Assembly: GCA_012184525.1 (NCBI GenBank)
Contig: WOFQ01000002.1
Span: 310,001-374,000 of the forward strand
Direction of reading: 5' to 3'
Length of the DNA: 64,000 nt
Origin: Xenoacremonium recifei
Lineage: Eukaryota; Ascomycota; Sordariomycetes; Hypocreales; Nectriaceae
The notes beneath the pieces were generated by a model that was not told the origin of the DNA, made no database searches, and worked only from the letters and a program-made list of their open reading frames with translations. The position numbers and the translations under genes are program-made. Shown here piece after piece: positions 34,634 to 46,313 of this stretch (position 1 is the stretch's first letter; the number at the start of each line of letters is the position of its first letter).

Positions 34634-35732
34634 GCTGGCTGCTCATTCTGGGGGCGGGCGGGATGACAGGTTTGGCGTAAGATGTAAGATGCAGGAGGAT
34701 GGCAGATGTCAGATTAAGGTTGCGCCCGAGGCAGCTGGAGACCGTTTTGGTGGGGGAAGCCGCGGGCGCCGATTTTGTGTGTGCCTGCCCGGGGACGGAT
34801 TGCCAAAGCAGGGTCCGTTTCGACTTCCGTTCGCCTGATCAATTCTGACGGGCCGTGAATGGTGCACCCACCAACAAACGAATACGGATTCGAAAACTGT
34901 AGTCTGACATTTCGCAACGCCTTTACCGTTTACGGAGCGAACGATCCGGTGGCCATCGTGTCGGGACCGTTGAACCCCAATCAGCCTCCAATCACCCAGT
35001 GCCATGGCGCTGATCTCGGAAGCTTCCGAGCATTCGTGCATATAGTGCATACATATGTACCAAGGAACATATCTTCCCAATTGATCTACACATAAAGCCT
35101 GGCCTGGATAGGGACCTTTCTAGCTACCTCTTCAATGAACTTCTGTGATATTTTTAACATGTACCCGATCCACTGCGTTTGTGGCGATCCAACGATTCTT
35201 CGTGCCAGCCCAACCCCCGTGATTCCTGTGGTGTCATCGATGCAACGTTATACTGACCAGCGCTGTGATCAACATAACTGGAACTCTCATCACGCTGCAG
35301 GTCCAGGGTTAATGCAGTATTTGGGCTCGCAGGACAGCAGGACAGAATTAGAAGAGAGTCAGGCATTAGAGTAATGACTCATAATCTAAATCAAATGGGG
35401 TTCTCTTGATTGGGATGCCGACTTATTAGAAGCGAGTGCTCATTAGTCAACACCTACGCAGACCAAGGCTGTGATTAGCGTTTGATCGCTACGATCTCGA
35501 CTGTCACGTAACGAACCAAAGGCCGTTCAACACGAGTGAATGGTGATGTTTCCCTATCCAATATACCAATATCTACTTGAATCTATATACATCTAAACTC
35601 GCACGGGAAATCTATAGCTAGTTAATTTACATAGTAGAGTGGATGTTTAAACCGAGTTCATCATACTCTCAAATGTCGCCCCCGGGTATCATAGTAAAAC
35701 CTTTCTCTCGCCTTGATGTTTTCTTGCAGTAT
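34634..35732. other. Intergenic region between RBR ligase and drug transporter genes
   Basis: About 1.1 kb, AT-richer towards 35,700. It holds the RBR promoter and the transporter 3' flank. No gene is supported. Confidence 0.5.
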
Positions 35733-37710
35733 TTACTTGGTTTCTTCAGGCTTGCTTGACGACTCTTGAGCCTTAGTCGGTGACTCTTCGGGCTTGCTGG
35801 CGGGGCCCTCAGGTCCAGGCCCGGCGCCTGGGGGACCATTCTTCTTCTTCTTGATGCTGACCCATTTCATGCTAACGGCAGGAAGAATCTGAACCAAGGA
35901 AAGTACCATGGCCGCGAGAAAAATCCTCGTACAGCCGTAGTTGTAGGCGTTGATGACGGTGTCTACATACTGATCAGGGACGACCTTGTGTAAGTCCGTA
36001 GCACCAGTATTGACAATAGTCTGGGGATCGAGGCCGGGAATGCCACTGAGGCGGGCAACTAGACGACTGTTGAGGATAGTTTGCCCGACCGAAACAAAGA
36101 TTGCGCCTCCCAATTGCTGGCAGAAGAAGTTGATGGCAACGCCCGTGCCCACGTCTTCTTTGGGCAATGTTGCTTGCACTGCGAGACCAACCGTCTGCAT
36201 ACCAAAACCAAGTCCGAAGCCGACAAGGACCTGGAAGCCAATCCATTGGCCGGAGCTCGAATGAGGGGTGAATAGAGTCAAGAGGCCTGATCCGATGGCC
36301 ATCATACAGGCGCAGACGATCATCGAGGGGACGTAGTAGCCGAGTCGCTGGGTAACGGTGGCGGAGCCAAAACTCCCAATGACGATGCTGAGGACGAGAG
36401 GGATGGTGTAAATGCCTGATTTGACGGGACTGACTCCCTTTGTAGTCTGGACTATAGACACATTAGAATGAAATGAAATTCAAAAGATGGCTGAAAATTT
36501 GACTTACACCATAGGGGGATGTAGTAGACAGAGAGGAACATGGAACCCGAAAGGAGAAACATGAAAGTTGCTCCCACATAGACGGTCCGTTGCTTGATGA
36601 CACGCATGGGTAGTTGCGCTGACTTGGGCATAAGAACCTGGATCGCGATAAAGATGATGAAGGTGACGCCGAAGACAACGAACAGAACAATGATGCGCCA
36701 GTTACTCCAGGGATATGTCGACCCGCCCCATTGCAACGCAAGGATGAGGCAAACCATAGACGGGATGAAGAAGAAAGTTCCAAGAGGATCCAGGCGGGTG
36801 ATTTGCTCGAGCAGCGGCGTAGGGGGTCCTTGTTGCCTCTTCTTGGGCGAATCGAAGAAGATGAGGAGGAGAAACACGGCGAGGCCTCCGATAGGCAGGT
36901 TCATGTAGAAGCACCATCGCCAAGTGGCCGAACCGCCGGCAAATGCGCCACCGATCAAAGGCCCGGCGACGGAGGAGATACCGAAGACCATTCCAAACAT
37001 TGCTGGAGTCTTGTTAGCGAGTTCAGGCCAGGAGGATAGGGAGAGTGAGGGGGGTTCCTACATTGGAACAAAGGCCGCTTGTGGAGCGGGATCATGGGGA
37101 TGAGAGTCATCATCGATCCAGTTGTGATGCCTGCGGCGCCAATACCAGCAATGGCTCGACCGACGATGAAGGCTATCGAGTTGGGAGCAGCGCCGCAAAC
37201 GGCCGAGCCAACCTCAAACAGCACAATGTTGGACAGGAAGGTGTATTTGATATCGTAGAAACGGTAAACTCTGCCAAACAGAAGCATGAAGGCTGAAACG
37301 GTCAGCATGTAGGCCGAGCCATACCACCCAATATCTCCCAGGCTGTTGAATTCGTTGGTGATCATGGGGATGGCGGTTGAGAGGATGGTGCGGTCGAGGG
37401 CGATGAGGAACATGGAGACGAAGGCGGAGAACATGATGGACCAAAACTTGAACGTCTTTGGCTTGTAGTTCTCCTCGGCCTCCTTGTCAAATGCCGGGCC
37501 TTGCGGCTGGGGCTTTTCGACCTCGGGCTCTGCATCGGGGGTTGAGTCCTGCTTGGGGGTGACAGAGTCTGAGGCGGTCTGGTCTTGTAGCTGGATAGGC
37601 GGTTGCTTGGTATCTACTTCTGCGCGCGTCTGAGTTTCCATCGACGTGAGGGTGTCGATAGACTTGCTGTCGTGGTGGACGTCTTGTCCAGGAGGGTGAT
37701 CTGGCGCCAT
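35733..37710 (-). CDS. MFS multidrug/toxin efflux transporter, DHA2 (14-TM) family
   Basis: Exons on the minus strand are 37710-37062, 37002-36508 and 36451-35733, giving 620 aa; introns are 59 and 56 nt. A charged, Pro/Gln-rich N-terminus of about 85 residues precedes 14 hydrophobic segments. Characteristic pieces are LIALDRTILSTAIPMIT (motif D1), IVGRAIAGIGAAGI, GISSVAGPLIGGAFAGG (motif C, the antiporter motif) and WRWCFYMNLPIGG. The C-terminus is a Pro/Lys/Ser-rich cytosolic tail. Relatives export mycotoxins, azoles or other small molecules by proton antiport, often beside biosynthetic genes. It is divergent from the Zn2Cys6 regulator gene, which could control it; that link is inference. 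Confidence 0.9.
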
Positions 37711-39083
37711 CGTGGCGATACGAAAGGGGAAGATGAATAGGAGGGATACGCCTTGGGAGAGTTGTCAAGTTTTGAATTTCGAGTCGGGATGGTTACGAGG
37801 AACAAAGCCTTAGATACGGAGGAGGTTTTGGCTGGGATTAAAGAAGACACGGAATGCAGAATCCTTCTGATGATAAAGGAAATTGGTGTTTATGTTGATG
37901 GCGTGAGTCGAGTCACCGGGTACGAAGAACATGCGTAGACATTCCGAGGGCTCGCGCCAGAGGCCACGCATACAAAAAGGATGCTCTCATCTCGGAGTCG
38001 GGGCTATCGTGAGCCCTGCTTACTGACCGCTGCAGAGCTTTGGACAGTTTTCCCCCAGTTCGCGAGGCCACACGCCGGGCCTCGTGACCGAGACGGCGTT
38101 GAAGCCAGCAGAAACGGTAGCCTGTCGGGCACGAACCGTTGAGGCCGATCCGTTGCTATTCGGCGCTAAGCCCCTTGCGGATGGCCCGTCCAGCGGCTCT
38201 GGGCCTTCCCCTCTCCTCCATCGCGACTCGGGACCGACGGGTACGAAGCATCGTCTCATGCCCGTAGAGTCTACTCTCACACTCATTGCTGCCGCTGCAA
38301 ACTGCCCGCGCTGTTGCTGGCACCCAGCTGCTGCGTCATCTCGTTCGTCAACTCTGACTCCCGCCCCCGAGGCCTGGCCGTTGGCTTGCGTGGCGGGCTG
38401 CCGATAGGGCTCTCAGACCAGACCATACCCATCTCCAGGCGACGTATGCCGCTACTGGACTCGGCTCGACTGCCTGCCTGCCTGCTGCGACTCCCTCACG
38501 CATCGCCAACCAACCACCCACTCTATAAGGGGTGGGTTAGGAGGCAGACTGACTGTCTGACCGCCACCGCTACCGCTACCGAGAGCAGGGCGTCCGGCAC
38601 GAAACCCGTTCGGCTAGGTCTAGGTCTTCGTCTGACAGCCAGCCAGCCTATCACCAAAGAACCATTGTTCCTCGTCACGGCCCCGGAGGCCCTTCCCCTG
38701 CCCCTCACCCTCACCCTCCGTAGGGCACCCGGACATCCATCCGTATCCCGTCATCGCCGCCTCCGCCTCAGCCCTACCCGCGTGGGACGTGCAGTGCAGC
38801 CAAGACGGCCAGCCACGTCCAGCCCAGTGACCGGGATCACCAGATTTCTCTCTCAGCCTTCCGAGGCTGGATCGGCCGCGTTCCTGGCCGCTGCCGAGCT
38901 ATCTCGGACCCGACCGATCCTTGCTCCGGTCCCCACGCGGACCTAATCCAACTGACGTATCGGCTACTCTCCGCCACGTGGAGGCTGTTGGTGACACTCC
39001 CCGTCTCCTTCGCGGCCCTCGACGGCCTCTGACACACACCTGCATCCCCTCTGCCACGTCTATCTCTGCCGCCGCCGCCTAGC
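37711..39083. other. Divergent promoter region between DHA2 transporter and Zn2Cys6 factor
   Basis: About 1.4 kb, GC-rich and C/T-rich on the right side. Long ORFs here have leader-like composition (Pro, Leu, Arg, Ser) and are not accepted. No binding site is certain. Confidence 0.5.
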
Positions 39084-41630
39084 ATGCCGGCCGAGACGCC
39101 CCTGGCTTCCTCTCCAACGGGGCCGGCTTCTTCGGCTCCGGCACAGGGTTTTCAGCCACATACTCAGCTGTCACAACCCGATCTCGCAGCCATAAAACTC
39201 ACTAGAGGAACTAGTTGTGTCCTCTGTCAGCAGCGCAAAGTCCGCTGTGACAAGAACAAGCCCTGCGCAAACTGTGTCAAAGCAAAAGTCGAATGTCGAG
39301 TTGTTCCCCCTCAACCTCCCCGCCGGAGGAAGAAGCGTCTCCAAGAGAAGGATCTCATTGATCGATTGAGAAAGTATGAGAGTCTCTTAAGTGAGCATGG
39401 CGTCAAATTTGACTCCATTGGTCAAGACCTTCGCTCCGATCATCACCAGATGGACGATGTCGAAGATTTGGAGAACGACTTTGAGGCGCTTAAGACATCC
39501 CCTGAAGCCAGCGAGTCACCTGTGCCATCACAACCAGAGAGGTACGTTCCCCCATGCCTTCAAGTGATATTCCCATTTCTAACAACCAATAGGACTGGGA
39601 GCCAATGGTTCTCTTTACACAAGGAGGTTTGTCTTGGTCATTGTATCTCAACGTTGTCACTTGTATCACTGACCATTGCCAGTTTCGGGCGAGCGAGCAA
39701 ATGCTTGCTGATTCTTCAGACGATGAGCCTGGCTCAACCATCCATCGTGCCTTTGATCGAATGTTCGCTCACGATGGCTTCCCGTTCATCATTGGTGGCG
39801 GTACCGTGCCAGTCACGGAAGCTCACCCTCCCCCTATCCACATATTCCAGCTATGGCAGATTTACATCGATAACATCAATCCCTTGCTCAAAATCACACA
39901 CGTCCCCTCCGTCCAGGCTCAGGTTATCGAGGCCAGCTCCCAACTTGATAAGGCCCCGAAGAACATCGAGGCTCTCATGTTCGGCATCTATCTCATGGCT
40001 ATTACATCGCTCGAGGACAACGAAGTTCAGAGGATGTTTGGCGAACCCAAGCAGGAACTCCTGGCACGATATAACGCTGGTTGTCAGCAGGCGCTAGTTA
40101 ATGCTGGTTTCATGCGCGTCAACGATCCCATTGTCTTGCAAGCCTTCCTTCTCTACCTGGTATTTTTACGTCAGTTCCGTGTGGGAAAACCCAAGCTGAT
40201 TGTAGATATAGTTTGCCGTCCGGTGGTTCGTCGATCCGCGCCAAGTGTTCTGCTTAATAGGATTGGCAGTTCGCATAGCGCAGCGGATGGGCCTCCATCG
40301 CGATCCCGCACAATTCGGGTTGCCTCCGTACGAGGTTGAACAGCGACGTCGTCTCTGGTGGACCATTGTTGGTTATGATCGTCGAATAGGTGAGATGACA
40401 GGATCGACGGTGACTGCACTCTCCAGCGGCGGCGATTGCAAGATGCCACTAAATGTCAATGACTCGGACTTGCATGTCGATGGCAAGGATCTGCCCACGC
40501 CACACTCGGGACCGACAGAAATGCTGTTTGCCCTGACAAGGATTGAGCTCGCCATGGCCGTAGCAAGCGACAGCAACCGAGACAGCCATAAGCTCAACAC
40601 CTCTGACAAGAGCCCCCAAGGAACACCAACCCGGGGACCAGCCAAGATCAAACTCGTCGGCCAAGATGGGCCTGAGTACACCCTCGATGGCTTCGCCGCC
40701 CACATGGAAGGCGCTTATCTCTCGCAATGCGACCCCAAGATCCCCCTTCACTTTTTCACTGTTACCATGACGCGTCAAGCGCTCTGCAAGATGCGCATCA
40801 TCGGGTTTCTCATTCGTCAACACATGATTGACCAAGTGCCCCTGAAAGAAGCTGAGCGCGATAATCTCTTCCTACAGGCTACGCAGATGATTGAGTACGA
40901 CAACGTCGTTCAGTCGTCCGAGAGCCTCAAACCCTTTAGATGGTTCTCGATGCATCACTTTCCCTTTCCAGCGTACATGTTCCTGATCCAGGAGCTTCGT
41001 CACCGCGTGAGCGGGCCTATGGTCGAGCGCGCGTGGGAGGCCATCAGTTTAAATCATGATTTGAGAGGCCTTCTCAACAACTATCACAGCCCCATGCATA
41101 TTGCCTTTGGCAGTCACTTCGTCAAAGCTTGGGACGCACACGAGGCTGCCATGAAGAGTGTGGGAAAGCATCCCCAGCATCCACGCTTCCTCGGCATCCT
41201 CCGTGAGCGATTCGAGCGGCGTCGCAGGGCTCGGCTGGAAAACAAGGCCGAGAACAGTCCAGCACCAGATCGGCTTGCTCTAATGCGAGGGAACCTGGCA
41301 GGTGCCCAGGCGCCAGACCCTGGCTCGTCGGAGATAGTAACGCCCCCTATGGATCCGGCGTCAGGCCAGCCGAGCATAGGCTCTGGGTCGACGACCTCGG
41401 GCGAAGACCCAGGAGACATGGATTGGACCTATCTCATCCAGGGGTACGGTGACGGTGCCAATTTACCAGCGATGGGAGGCTTCGGCGGCTTTCCCGGTGG
41501 TGGGATGAACATGGGCGGCATGGGAGGAGGCATGGGTGGAATGCCGGGAATGGGTGGTATGGGCGGCGGGATGGGCGGTATGGGAGGAATGGGTGGGATG
41601 GGAGGTGCAGGAGGCGGGGGCATCTTTTGA
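39084..41630 (+). CDS. Zn2Cys6 transcription factor with fungal_trans domain and Gly/Met-rich tail
   Basis: Exons are 39084-39541, 39593-39626 (34 nt), 39683-40159 and 40212-41630, giving 795 aa. The zinc cluster occupies residues 45-71 with exact spacing C-x2-C-x6-C-x5-C-x2-C-x6-C, followed by a basic linker (PPRRRKKR) and a leucine-containing dimerisation helix (DLIDRLRKYESLL). The middle-homology/fungal_trans domain spans roughly 190-560, with RIAQRMGLHRDPAQFGLPP and RRRLWW. The last 50 residues are almost only Gly and Met in GGM repeats. Such factors bind CGG-containing palindromes. The two tiny-exon junctions were set by frame and by similarity of SLHKEFRASEQ to relatives. Confidence 0.87.
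41474..41627 (+). repeat. Coding GGM tandem repeat
   Basis: The 3' end of the Zn2Cys6 gene repeats units of the form GGN-GGN-ATG, giving the peptide pattern GGMGG(M/G). It is a coding trinucleotide-type repeat likely to vary in length. Confidence 0.85.
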
Positions 41631-42599
41631 TCGAATTTCCAGCAAGATATCCATGACGAACAGGGTAGGGGTTATTGGCGTTTAGGGAAGGGAGGCATGT
41701 AGACTTCGAAGCGGGATGGACGAGATGGGTTTTATGGATAGGTTCACCATGATGGACTTAGATAGACGGTTTGGACAAAGGAATATCACTACTCAATGCC
41801 GACGCCCAGGCAGGCCGGCGTCTTGTACAAATGACGAAGTCTAGACACCCGCCTACAGGCGTGTAAGTTGATTTCCCAAGTGACAAGGGTCGTCAAAAAG
41901 CTTGACCTCCTTTTCAATACGGAGTAAGTACATGTATGCAGTACCTGGACTCTACCATCCACGGCCAAGAAGGCCCGAGCGCTGGGGAACATGACATGAC
42001 TTGTCACATATGACACAGCACCTTGTTTGCTTCTTCCAGTCCAGCGGTGTGACGAAGGAAGCCTCTCCTTGCATTTGCGCATTTGCGCATTTGCGCACAC
42101 AATACAATGTCTCTAACGGGAATAGGAATAGCTCCCGCCTGTGCCAGCGGGGTCCCGTGTTTTACCGCCCGTGCGACCCCGCCAACTCATCAACCCCGCT
42201 TTCTGGACATTGAAGACGTGGGCATCTCTCTCTTTCATCACCATCATCCCATCGAGCTCTCCGAGGCATTTGTATGAAGAAAATCTTGTTTCAATGCTCT
42301 CTACATTGCTACGCGGGCTGGGACTTTGAGTCCGAGCCATATCTTCAATTTTCAGCTCTGCAGAGAACTTTTACGTGCTGAAAGGGTGCGAGGCTGTCCT
42401 AAGTAAGATCTGGAAATCATGCCACGAGTATACGCATACTGACACGAAGAAGCTGAGCATTTTGACGACCTATGCCGCAGCTGCTGTCTCTATACGCGAT
42501 GAGGCTCTACCACGTTGTCGACTACGTTGTAGGCCTTTAGTTCAACCGCTTGCTCGAGGAGGCCGGCCTTGAGTCTCAGCTCGCTGAGGGTCTAGGTAT
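41631..42599. other. Intergenic region flanking decayed repeats
   Basis: About 1 kb after the regulator gene. It contains a perfect GCATTTGC octamer in three tandem copies at 42071-42096. Open frames from 42,375 to 42,572 may be the start of the decayed repeat region. No intact gene. Confidence 0.45.
42071..42096 (+). repeat. (GCATTTGC)3 tandem octamer
   Basis: Three perfect, directly adjacent copies of GCATTTGC followed by GC. Confidence 0.9.
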
Positions 42600-44170
42600 T
42601 ACTGATGCGAAAACTCTAGTGTTACCCGCAAGCCGTTCCTTGCAGAAAATCTCAAGCTTACAGAGAAACTTGGCCAGCTTGGTATTGCTACCTGATCACT
42701 CAGCGGTGTATTTATGACTGACTACCTTAGTAAGGAGCAATTGGGCTATATTGGCACGATTATAAATGTTCAATCTGCCAGAACGGCATCACAATTCATT
42801 TGGGCATGGCGAGGGGCTAGTCGGGGTTTCTTTTCTTCTCGACGTATCCTGTCTTTGATGGTGAAGGCTAGCATTTGATTAAGGGTCGAGATGAGGGCTA
42901 CGAAAAGCGCTCCTGGACTTCCTCCTGTTCCCCCTTGAGCCTGAGGACATGTTGGTGATTAGGCGCTTTTTATAGCTTTCATCTCGGCCCTTAACCAGAT
43001 GGTAGCATTCACCATCAAAGACAGGATACGTAATGGAAAGGCGAATTTCGACCTGCCCTTCACCATGCCTAAATGAATTGTGATGCCGTGCTGGTCCTGA
43101 TAATCTTCATCACTAAATACTGAAGCGAAAACTCTTATAGAATTGTCGGTAAGCTGTTTCTCGCGGATAATTTCAAGATTACGGATAAGCTTAGCCAACT
43201 TGGTGTCGTTAATAGGTCACTTAGCGGCGTCTTCAAGGAGCTACTTCAACAGAGAGGAACAATCGACCATTCGAAATGGAGGAGCTAGCGTATATATTTC
43301 TTTGATCTTCCTTCGAAGCACTGTTACCGTACTCAACAGAGCTGGAAAGATATATGCACGCTACTCTACGGGAATTCAGTGATGAAGACCATGGTGCCAG
43401 CGCGTCGTTGACGTACCCCGGCGCAGTGCAAGGCTTGTCAAAATTCTCCCTGCCGTGGCATATCCTGTCCTGATGGGGAAGGCAACTATCTAATTTAGGC
43501 CGAGGTGATAGCCATGGCCAAAAAGCGCTCCTGGGCTTGCTTCTGCCCCTCATTGAGTCTGAGGATATAAATGCCTAGGCGCCAGCCATAGCTATCATCT
43601 CGGCCCTAAACCAAGTCTCCTTCCCTCTCAAGGCAGGACATGCCACGGAAGGGATAACTTTGACAAGCCTTGCACTGCGCCGGGGTAAATTGACGATACC
43701 GCGCCGGGCATTATAGTGCTAATCACTTGATACTGATGGAAAAAAACTCCTAGAATTTTCGATAAGCTGCTTCTCGCGGAATCTCAAGAATACGAATAAG
43801 CTTAGACAGCTTGGTGGTGCCTCTGGGTCACTCAGTCATGTCTTCACGGCTGACTACTTCGACAAGGAGAGGAACAATCGACCGTCCCACAGGAGGAGCG
43901 GAAATTATGCCCGCTCCTTACTATCGTACAGCGACTCAGACTCCATCCTCTGAAACTTGGTAATGAGCACCATCAGTGCCAGCTTGGGATCGTTAACATA
44001 TTTAGGAGTGCTGAAGGGGCAGAAATTATCCTTTCACTGGCTGAAAGGCACTCCTGAACCTTCTTCTGCTACTCACTAGATCAATTTCTGCCTCTTCACA
44101 ACTCCTGAATATGTTAACGATTCCAACCGGGCACTGATGGTACTTATTATGGGATTCCACAGGATGAAGT
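42600..44170. repeat. Decayed tandem array of three fold-back (inverted-repeat) units
   Basis: Three diverged units can be aligned by eye. Each has a lead segment (about 42,600, 43,110 and 43,730; shared words such as GAAAACTC, CTCAAG and AGCTTGG) followed by an inverted-repeat pair. Arms are about 42787-42915 with 42960-43087, 43381-43537 with 43575-43710, and 43960-44033 with 44082-44158. The short loops between the arms are also alike (GCTCCTGG...CTTGAG type). In unit 2, 29 bp at 43414-43442 are a perfect inverse of 43659-43687. Both arms of unit 1 read as the same decayed peptide (ITIHLGM..., ILSLMV) on opposite strands, so the arms derive from one former coding sequence. Stops and frame breaks are frequent. 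Confidence 0.7.
43381..43710. repeat. Inverted repeat of fold-back unit 2 with 29-bp perfect arm match
   Basis: The left arm (43381-43537) and right arm (43575-43710) are imperfect inverse copies. The best-preserved part is 43414-43442 against 43659-43687, a 29-bp exact inverse match. This is the youngest-looking of the three units. Confidence 0.75.
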
Positions 44171-45200
44171 CTGCAGCACTGTAGATTCGTAAGGAAGCCC
44201 TCACTTACTAACGTTATTGCTGGCAATCCATCGTGCAGAGGCTCTTCGGAGAGCATCTTCTCCAACTGAATCTCAGGATCTTGATAGGAACAAAGAGACC
44301 CTTGCTAGGGACTACAAGCACCTTAATTCTGAGGCTGCTGTTAATTAACTTTCTTCAGGCGAATGCGTCGATGACTTGTTATGCCGGTAGCATATCTTGT
44401 CTGGCAATTCGTGACGAGTCTCAACTCCGCGGCGCTGCTTGGACTTCAAGTCAATATTTGAACCTTCATAGTACTCGGTAAGCACGTACATGAGCGACTC
44501 CTCGACTGTAGCTCGCAAGCAGAAGACGATTGGTCAGCAGCGACGAAGTTACGCCACTACGGCGAGTTCTAACCCACCACTCGAAAGAGGTATGTTTCAA
44601 ATAATATCCCGCCACGTATTGGTCTAACCAGAGCTCAAGAATACACTGGATATGTCACAGAGTATGCTACCGATCACGGGAAGGATGAGGAAATAAATGG
44701 TTGTATGCTTCACAGGCTATGAGTATGATGATGGATAATAATCATTTGTCTCGGATGGCCGAGGAATGTCGTCTAGCTGTTGGATAGAAGGATAGACAAC
44801 TACGGTGTCACACCAGTTTGCTGTTCGCCATGGATGCCCGCGCTGTTCCGTCACTGTGCAGGCGGCGATGACAGCCAAACAAATCGAGATATCCCATCCC
44901 GACCTTTATGCATGGTTGCACAGTCGCCATGCTGTGGGGCGTGAAATGTGTATGCACTACATTGTAGGTACTCAGCCGTGCTCAGGTGAAAAAGCGGCAA
45001 CACTCTGTCCCTTGGGCGTTGGTTGCAACCATCACAAGGGTGGTGCAGGCCCGCTCGGTGCGGCTGGATGCTCAGCTGGTCCCTGATGATAGGGTGGCAG
45101 GGTTGGAGCCCTTGTTTGTGGCTGCGTGCCAGGCTCCCCAGACGCCCCCTGGAACGTGCTTTAGGCCCGGAGCCATGCTGTCGGTGTCGGTGTCGGTCGT
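44171..45200. other. Decayed sequence between fold-back array and methyltransferase gene
   Basis: Positions 44,220-44,700 carry short open stretches interrupted by stops on both strands, consistent with a degraded gene or element. I cannot identify the source. 44,800-45,200 is the 3' flank of the methyltransferase gene. Confidence 0.4.
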
Positions 45201-46313
45201 TTATGACAGAGGCTTTTGCGCCCAACAGTCAATCCAGTCGAGCTTGGCGTGGATGCGGGGGTTCGCGAAGGCAGCGAAGAGATTGCGTCCCAGCTTCTGG
45301 GCATCTTCCTCGCTGATGCCCATTGTGTCATGGCGCAGCAGCATGGGCGCGGCCCAGTCCTCGCAGATAGTTTGACAGAACATGCCAATTTCCCTTTGCC
45401 GGGTCTCTTGGTGCCATCTGCCCACCGGTGTTTGTATGTGCCTCTCTCCAATGTTGACGAACCCTATCTCGCGGAGCGTCTCGACGATGTGGAGTGGAAA
45501 TCGCAGATTCCAGCCGTACGTGTTGGTAAACTTCCCTTCGACGAGTCGATAAAACTGGTTCATGGGGTGGTCTTCGCCAGCCGTTCCATCGTCGGAGATG
45601 ATAAATGGTATTATTTCATGGATTTCAACCCACCCTCCTGGCTTCAGGTTCCTAAATCTCTGGTCAGCTGCTGGTACAAAAGTCTGTCCCCAAAACGTAC
45701 TCAAAACTTCGTCTTAATAATTGTCGTGGGTCGCGTAACGTTTGTAGGAGAGCTCGTATGTGTATTAAATCCGCGTCAACATAAATGCTAGTCCACGGTC
45801 GAAGCTCCTCTTCGAGATCTTCCACCCGGAACTCAACATTGGGCGGCGTCCAATGCGGTTGTATGGGAGATAGATCCGTCCCTATTACTCTCGCGCTGGG
45901 AAAGGCTTCGGCCACTGAGAGGGATTAGGCTGATATCCAAGGGAACACACCGGGTGACTAACCATCAGTTGCCCAAAAGCCTACGCCGGTGCCGAGGTCG
46001 ACGATCTTCTGGGGATGGCTCCCAACGGGGGCCAAGAACAGTTTGCCGTCGAGGAGGTAGTCAACGTACAACTTGTGCTTGATCCCCTCCCTAACCTGCT
46101 CACCGTCGTCGTTGGGAAGGCCATAGCGGCCCTGGAGGAGGCCTTGGTATCGTCTAGGGTCATCAGCGAAGCAATGTTAGCAAGTCTGGTCAGAAGCGTA
46201 TACCTTCCATGTTCGTACGTGTGAAGTTCTCTCGAGTATACCGAGGTGAACTCTGAAGTTATCGAATCTGCGTAGTCCGACGTGGGATCTTCTTCAGGGT
46301 CATTGTGGTCCAT
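45201..46313 (-). CDS. LaeA-like SAM-dependent methyltransferase
   Basis: Exons on the minus strand are 46313-46204, 46153-45963, 45914-45701 and 45651-45201, giving 321 aa with introns of 48-50 nt. The N-terminus (SEFTSVYSRELHTYEHGRRYQ) is typical of the fungal TAM-domain/LaeA-like group. SAM motif I is VDLGTGVGFWATDVA, followed by VIGTDLSPIQP, VEFRVEDLEEE and LKPGGWVEIHE. Family members methylate small secondary metabolites or act as global regulators; LaeA itself is longer at its N-terminus. With a DHA2 exporter and a Zn2Cys6 factor within 10 kb, a small accessory metabolism locus is possible, but no backbone synthase is present in the window. Confidence 0.85.

Noticed and set aside
41631..45200. 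Intact DNA transposon
   Set aside because: Inverted arms exist, but there is no transposase frame, no target-site duplication that I could define, and the arms repeat as tandem units.
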